Source of the DNA: Heterobasidion occidentale
Lineage: Eukaryota; Basidiomycota; Agaricomycetes; Russulales; Bondarzewiaceae
Assembly: GCA_039111635.1 (NCBI GenBank)
Contig: JBCAQO010000006.1
Span: 496,001 to 560,000, forward strand
DNA length: 64,000 nucleotides
Direction: 5' to 3'
Each line of letters begins with the position of its first letter. The first letter of the stretch is position 1. Below, in pieces: positions 58,691-64,000 of the stretch. The notes below the pieces were generated by a model. It searched no databases. It saw only the letters and a list, made by a program, of their open reading frames with translations, and was not told where the DNA came from. Both the position numbers and the translations under genes were made by a program.

Positions 58691-59764
58691 ATGGATCAAC
58701 AAAAGCTGGGTCAGATCAAAAATACCTTGGAGCTCGAGTTAGAGGAGCAGAGAAGGAAGGTCAACGACTTGATCCTGCATGAGCGCAAGAAAGCGCATGC
58801 GGAATGGGAGACGCTCAGGAGGGCTGCTCGTGACGATATCCTGAAGCTGGAAACCCGCAGTAAAGAAGAATGTGCAGAGGAGGACAAGAAGGTGGAGGCC
58901 CTGAGAAGGGAAGTGATGGATAGGTTGTCGGAAGAGAGGAAAGAGATAGATGACCAATTGAAGCGTATGAGGATGAGTTAGAGAGCGTTGGGAGGATCGG
59001 AAAGGAGTGGAGATGACAGATATGTAGAGAAGGAAAGAGAAGCGGCAGAGCAGAAGAGATCGCGGAGGAGGCGGCGGAGCAGAAGAAGAAGCTCGTGAAT
59101 AGGAAGCTGAAGATGGGAGTGAGAAGTTATATGAGCGGGTTCGAGGGGCAGAGCATAGCGCGCGATCCGAGTGGAGAGAGCGAATGAGCGCCGCGGTGAG
59201 GAATTGGTTCGAAGTCAAAAAGAAGAGGAAGGAAGAACAGACACTAGCCCAGGAAGAAGAAGCGGAGATGCACAAGAGGCGGAGAGAGCAAGAAGCGGCG
59301 AGAGAAAACAGAGAGAGGACAACCAGCGACAGGCCGAAGAGCAGAAGAGGCGTGAGGAATTGGCTAGAGACAAGGTGCGCACGCGCATCGTCGAGGCTCA
59401 GACAGAATATGAGTCTCGCTGGCGGAGGATCAAAGAGCAAGACACTATATCGTCGTTCGGCAGCGTACCCTGGCCGACTCTGAAGGCTCCAACCACTCGT
59501 TGGATATCCCGATTGATGAGCTGCGGCAGGTCATTCTGTCTCCAGACCATTCCGGGGGTGCTTCTGGGGAGGAGAGGTGCGTTTCGAATGCCAACGGTGG
59601 CATCCAGATGCGTTTGCCGATGTTCTTCCAGGGTCGTAAAGTCGGACAGAATGAAGGTAGAACTCGGGCGCCATCTCGTGATGACATTATTGGAGGAGCT
59701 ATTGCAGGAAAGCGAGGAAGCGGCAAGCATGGATGGAGATACGGGTAGTTCGTCCCATACCTGA
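58691..59764 (+). pseudogene. array copy E: same family, broken
   Basis: ATG 58691 (MDQQKLGQIKNTLELELEEQ) opens a 96-codon frame ending at TAG 58979-58981. The coiled coil continues in other frames (SAAVRNWFEVKKKRKEEQTL at 59184), and the linker is visible (VEAQTEYESRWRRIKEQDTI with SSFGSVPWPTLKAPT at ~59393-59490). The J-like end is frame-broken after TRWIS, with VVKSDRMKVELGRHLVMTLL at ~59635-59700. At least three shifts. Confidence 0.75.
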
Positions 59765-60129
59765 CGACCTGATTGCAACTTGTTGGTCCATACGGAGGCG
59801 ATCGATCCGGGAGATTCAGGTATCTGTACGTAGTTGGATTTTGCGTTGGAGCTCGTTGAATGACTAGCACCATAGGGACCTGAAAAATCATATAGAAATA
59901 AGTAGAATTGACAAAGGTCGAGACATAAGAGTTTTGCTGCAAGTGCAATAAACCAGACGCTATACTTGATGCCGCCATCCCTGTCACCATCACAAGAAAT
60001 CTGCTACGAAGGCAGTGCGCCTAGATTCAATCGACGCATATATGCACTAGATAGTCGTTCAAGTTTTTCGTCGCGCAGTTGTGCTTCTCCGATGGACTGC
60101 AATACCTAAAACGTCGGTGATTAGCATTT
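59765..60129. other. array unit E/F spacer
   Basis: 3' flank of copy E. No gene recognised. Confidence 0.45.
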
Positions 60130-60703
60130 GAGACTTCGAGCGCCATTGCGTTTCCCGCACTCGATCCGCACGTACAAAAACCAAGAACAGTCGACACACC
60201 TTGACCAAACGAAGCACCCGCTTTCCCTACATACGCAGCCCTACCGGCTTCAACAAATCCACACGAGGCGACCTTGGAACCCATATCTAAGCGGTCGGCG
60301 GCGCGACGATCGATGCCGTCACGCGTGGGTCCGCTGAAGAAGGGAACCGGACGGCGGAATAGCGGACCACGAATTCTTCGCTCTGGGATTCTCAGTGAAG
60401 CACAGACATGCTTGCGTGGCTCGTAAAAGGGATACGCTCCGCCGCTGGAGGATAGGAAGCGCTGGTCTGGTCTGTCGCATGGGCGGGACGATATAAAGAA
60501 GCAACGCGGTGGGATGGACGCGGTGCGGAGATAGAGCTCTCTTCTTCGAATTCTGCACGCTTCGTCTGGTGCTGATTGCTAGTATCGGCGTCTTAGTTGA
60601 ACTCGAGACAGCTAGGGGTCGCGGTGCGGCACCAGGGAGTCACAGTCGCTGTATAGGATACTCTTGAACGGTGAGACCGACATAAAACAGAGGGAATTTC
60701 GCT
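60130..60703 (+). promoter_or_regulatory. array unit F upstream block
   Basis: More diverged block: ctgggattctcagtgaagcac (60382) corresponds to the tcctcggtgaagcg landmark, and the TATA element is atataaagaagc at 60491, 212 nt before the ATG. Spacing is kept although the sequence has drifted. Confidence 0.6.
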
Positions 60704-61690
60704 ATGAATAAACGAACGCCGCACCAGACGAAAATAGAGGTAGAACTAGAGGAAGAAACACAAAAGCTGAACGATCACATCCAGCGCGCGCGCAAGAAGG
60801 CGCAGTCGGAATAGAAGTCGGCCAAGAAGGATGCTGAGGACAGATTTTTGAAAACACAGAATCGTGTCAAGAGGGACATCGCAGCTGAGGAACAGAGGAT
60901 AGAGCAGATGAAGAGAGAGGCGGCGGATGGTTTGTCGGAAAATAGAACGATGATAGAGGATCATTTGAAGCAGCGGAGACGCGAATTGGAAAAGGAGTTG
61001 AAAAAACAGGAGAGAGACGAGATTGAGAAGGCCTTGGAGGAGGACGGAAAGCTAGAGGTGCAGAGGAGGAAAGCAGAGGATGAGGTGGACGAAGAAAAAA
61101 GAGTTGCCGACGAGTGGCTAAGTTGGAGAAAAAGCTACTGCGTAGGCGCATGGGAGAGGCGGAGCACAACGCGAGAGCCCAATGGAAACATCAAATGGAA
61201 GCGGTGGTGAAAAAGGAGCTGGAGCGCAAGAGGAGGAAGAGAGAGCAACGGATGCTGGCCCAGCAGAGAGAGGCGGAGGCAGAGAGGAGGCAAAAGGATT
61301 GGGTCCTTGGGAACGAAGGCGAAAGAGAAAGATCGGGGAAGAGCAGCAACAGTCCAGGGAGCAGGCGAGACAGCAAGACTAGAACTCAGAGCAGACCAGC
61401 GCGCGCATTGTCAAGGCTTGGATGCGATACGAGGCTGACTGGAAGAGGATCAAGGAGCGAGGCGAGCTATCGTTTTCCGACATAATATGGCCGACGGTGC
61501 AGAAGCCTGACCACGCACTCGATTTCACTCCGGGAGCGCTGCGCCAGCTCCATTGCACTCGGTCGGCGTGTCCAGCAGAGACAGGTTACGTTCGGAGCTC
61601 AGACGATGGCGTTGAACTGCCTTCACGGCCAGCATCCTTCCCATGATGATATCATTGGACAAGTCGAAGGTGAAGCTTGGGGTAGAGTTC
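60704..61690 (+). pseudogene. array copy F: same family, broken
   Basis: ATG 60704 (MNKRTPHQTKIEVELEEETQ), in-frame TAG at 60812-60814 after AQSE, then frame open in the coiled coil to ~61110 (RVKRDIAAEEQRIEQMKREA). It shifts to VVKKELERKRRKREQRMLAQ (61205) and again to IVKAWMRYEADWKRIKERGE, with LSFSDIIWPTVQKPDHALDF (~61410-61530). The J-like end is degraded. The most decayed of the near-full-length copies. Confidence 0.75.
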
Positions 61691-62191
61691 GTGCCGCAAG
61701 CTTTGAACAGGTTGTTGGAGGACGAGAAAGAAAGTGACAACGCGAGTTCGCGCGATACGTGAAGGCCGCTTACCAGTATTATTTTCGTGTAGCGATGTTT
61801 GCTAGCCTTGAGATACTTGCCCTCGAATGTAGTGCCATTCAGAGCTTCCCAACGCCCGCCCAGATGCTCCACTATGCTCCAGCCTGCTTCATGGCGGAGA
61901 TGCTAAGAGATGGCAAGAAATGGCAGGGCAGTCCAAGAGGGAAAACTGATCTTATCTTATCTTATCTTCTCTGAACTCCGAAACCATCTTGCTTGGGACC
62001 TCTTCATGGATCACTGTTCTCAACTCCTCGAATACTGCTCTATCAGGCTCTCCAATTCATATCCAAACGCATTTTTCGACCTAGGCGCACTAAGGAGAAA
62101 CTTAATTGACTCAGCACTGCACCTTCGACCAAAAGTCTGGCTGAAGAGTCTTCGACCTTCTTGGCCGATTTCCTAGGACTCATCTATCCGA
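61691..62191. other. spacer between the array and SKI3
   Basis: About 500 nt, includes a cttat pentamer repeat (61949-61968: tcttatcttatcttatcttc) and the SKI3 promoter. No recognised gene. Confidence 0.5.
61949..61968. repeat. (CTTAT)n microsatellite
   Basis: About four tandem copies of cttat just inside the SKI3 promoter region. Confidence 0.7.
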
Positions 62192-64000
62192 ATGTCAACC
62201 CCGTTCTCGAAGAAGAAACTAAAGGAGGCGAAGGGCGCAATCGATAGCAAATACTATGCGGCTGCACGCAGTGCCAGTATGGAGGTTTTGGGATATGAGC
62301 CAGAGAATTATCACGCGTGAGCCTGTGTTCTCGATCTCTTCGCAAGTGTGACGAACGCCGAACCGTGGGGCAGAAAGGTATTCCTGGCATTAGCATTACT
62401 TGAGCTAAAAGAGGTCGAGCAGAGCGAAGAAGTGAGCATCCAGGCTTGCCTGTCCCCACCCGTTGACCACCTCTCTAGACATATCGCTCAGCTATAAAAT
62501 TGAACCCCAAGCAACCCTTAGCGTGGCAGGTGAGCTGCCACCCTCGATTACTTGTGTTTCAGCTGATAATATGTCCAGGGCCTTTCCCAAGTCTACGAGC
62601 GCACTCAGAAATGGGAACAATACATCGACATCCTGCATAATTTGGCAAAGCTGTTTGCAAGGCTGTAACGATCCCTGCCTTTTCGGCTATCCATTTCCCT
62701 TTCTGACACAAATCTTCAGTAATGACGCTACACAGTGTGCCAAGACCATGGAGAAGATCATCGACTTCCGTCGTGAAAACGGACCCCAAGATCAGGCGAG
62801 TACTGCGACTCCTCTGCCGCGTCAGAAGTTGATTGCCTTTCGACCCCAGCTCGTCTCTGCTCTGTCTCTCTATCTACCAGACTCTCCCTTCTACTCTGTG
62901 CTGTCCTCTCTCCCTCCGCCTGACCCGACAAATCCCACCTCGACGACAACACACGCCAGCCAACTCGCCATTCAAAACTCGCTTCCAATCTTGGAGGAGA
63001 TTGTTTCGTTGATCGAAGCTGATGAAGGCCGGAGGATCGAAAGAGAAGTTGCCAACCGCCGTCAGCGGCTCAACGCTGCAGGTCCCGAAGAGGTAGCACG
63101 AGAAGTCAAGGGAGAAGTGTTTGAACATTCACGAGTAAGATCTTGTTTTGAAACCCTTTACCTGTCTTCCTAAGCAACGTCGACGCAGCTTCCACATTTA
63201 TGACGAGATTCTTAATCATCCGAACACCTCCGACGAGTTGCGACGTACGACAGAGTCGAAACTCCTTCGACACAAACAGGAGTACTTGTATGCACTGCCA
63301 ACGACCGATGGTAAAGTAGGCCTGAAGTCAAAACTGGCAGCGGAGGTCAAGAATCTCGTGGATGGCATTGTCCTACTAAAGATTGGAGATGAATTGGCAT
63401 GGAACATGTATATCGACGGGAAGGATACCGATACCATAGGTACAGCCGTTTCACCTGGATTATTTCATTTCCTAACGCTTCATTCAGAGGGATATGGCTA
63501 CGAGAACATGCGGCAATTCGTGGAGTTGTTCCCGTCGGCGGGGCTCTCGCAGCTTATTCGAGGGTACTTCTTTTACATGAGCATTCCTCTGTCCGAGAAC
63601 GAGGACGAGGAAAACGAAAATGGCGAACCAGCCCCAGATCCAGATCCGGTAGAAGCCTTCGACAACATGCTGGTTCGTTTGATTGTCTCTCCACTATCAT
63701 CATTTCTCTCATATTTATTTTACAGGAGGCTTTTACAAGCCTGCAATCATCAATCTTCGCCCACCGCGTGATCGCCGAAGTCTATCTGCTTGAGATGGAC
63801 AATCCTAGCGCCATTGCTGTTTCCGAGGCTGGCTTAGGACTCGTGCGAAGGACGAGCAGGAACATTGGCGGCGACCTCCCACTGTGAGTAGCCACTATCT
63901 CGCATCGCCTATAGCCTCTAAGTTTCATCAGAGTCCGCAAGGCTTTCAACGTCGTTCTGGCAACGTCATTGGTACATCACTACCCTCCCAAGCACCACGC
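62192..64000 (+). CDS. SKI3: SKI3 / TTC37, TPR subunit of the Ski complex (5' part)
   Basis: ATG 62192; the gene runs off the window end. Exons: 62192-62316, 62374-62431, 62479-62529, 62579-62664, 62721-~63135, and onward with introns near 63135-63174, 63439-63488, 63670-63723 and 63883-63932. Translation: MSTPFSKKKLKEAKGAIDSK, YYAAARSASMEVLGYEPENY, then KVFLALALLELKEVEQSEE, YRSAIKLNPKQPLAWQ and GLSQVYERTQKWEQYIDILH (TPR helices). Next VSLIEADEGRRIEREVANRR, IYDEILNHPNTSDELRRTTE, SKLLRHKQEYLYALP, LRRTTE-type helices and FVELFPSAGLSQLIRGYFFY. These follow Ski3 in order. Ski3 scaffolds the cytosolic Ski2-Ski3-Ski8 helicase complex, feeding mRNA to the exosome in 3'-5' decay. Splice sites are all canonical and the frame is intact. 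Confidence 0.92.

Overview
This window is genomic DNA of a filamentous basidiomycete, most likely an Agaricomycete; a polypore-like species is possible but not shown. The evidence is: genes broken by many short introns (mostly 48-65 nt, GT..AG, a few GC..AG); a fungal-type FunK1 kinase; an Agaricomycete-style P450; a TPR-CHAT gene; a multi-membrane-segment protein of a type expanded in mushroom-forming fungi; and core eukaryotic genes (polyubiquitin, Rrp17/NOL12, P5B ATPase, SKI3). There is no bacterial or viral gene organisation, no CRISPR, and I recognised no rRNA or tRNA gene.

Layout. 0-27 kb is an accessory-flavoured, moderate-GC region: a FunK1 kinase tail (1-1253), a secreted M28 leucine aminopeptidase (1817-3250, -), a coiled-coil protein with REEG/EGR repeats (4703-5799, +), an amidohydrolase-fold protein (7248-8461, +), a large low-complexity protein of unknown function (9008-12054, +), a phytanoyl-CoA-dioxygenase-like enzyme (12567-13993, +), a broken P450 (14078-16449, -) with an N-terminal relic of a second one beside it, a mitochondrial carrier (17595-19067, -), a broken TPR-CHAT gene (20460-23895, -) and two coiled-coil proteins that may be paralogs (25215-26315 and 26840-27319, -). 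About 28-44 kb is a very GC-rich block of conserved genes: Cdc25/rhodanese-like (28041-28674, -), metallo-beta-lactamase-fold hydrolase (29130-30826, -), FAM72 homolog (31398-32720, +), polyubiquitin (33840-35202, +), RRP17 (35739-36760, -), P5B ATPase/YPK9 (37184-42607, +) and a Ser/Ala-rich single-span membrane protein (43029-44165, +). A multi-span membrane protein follows (45594-47076, -).

From 47.6 to 61.7 kb lies the most unusual part: a head-to-tail tandem array of one gene family. Each unit has a conserved 0.5-kb upstream block, a TATA box about 200-240 nt before the start, and an intronless ORF encoding a long charged coiled coil followed by a J-domain-like C-terminus without the HPD motif. 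Three copies are intact (48384, 50705, 52561), three are broken (55185, 58691, 60704), and a C-terminal scrap (57490) sits next to an antisense fragment resembling the TORC1 subunit Raptor/KOG1. The array ends against SKI3 (62192 to beyond the window end).

Two recurrent features affect how the rest is read. Micro-exons (7 nt in the carrier, 12 nt in the dioxygenase) carry signature motifs. Many reading frames also break by one base. Some breaks are clustered and accompanied by nonsense changes (CHAT gene, P450, right-hand array copies), which indicates real pseudogenes. Others are single breaks at G/C or A runs in housekeeping genes (RRP17, YPK9, the hydrolase), which could equally be assembly errors. 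All functional names are from my recognition of motifs; no search was run.
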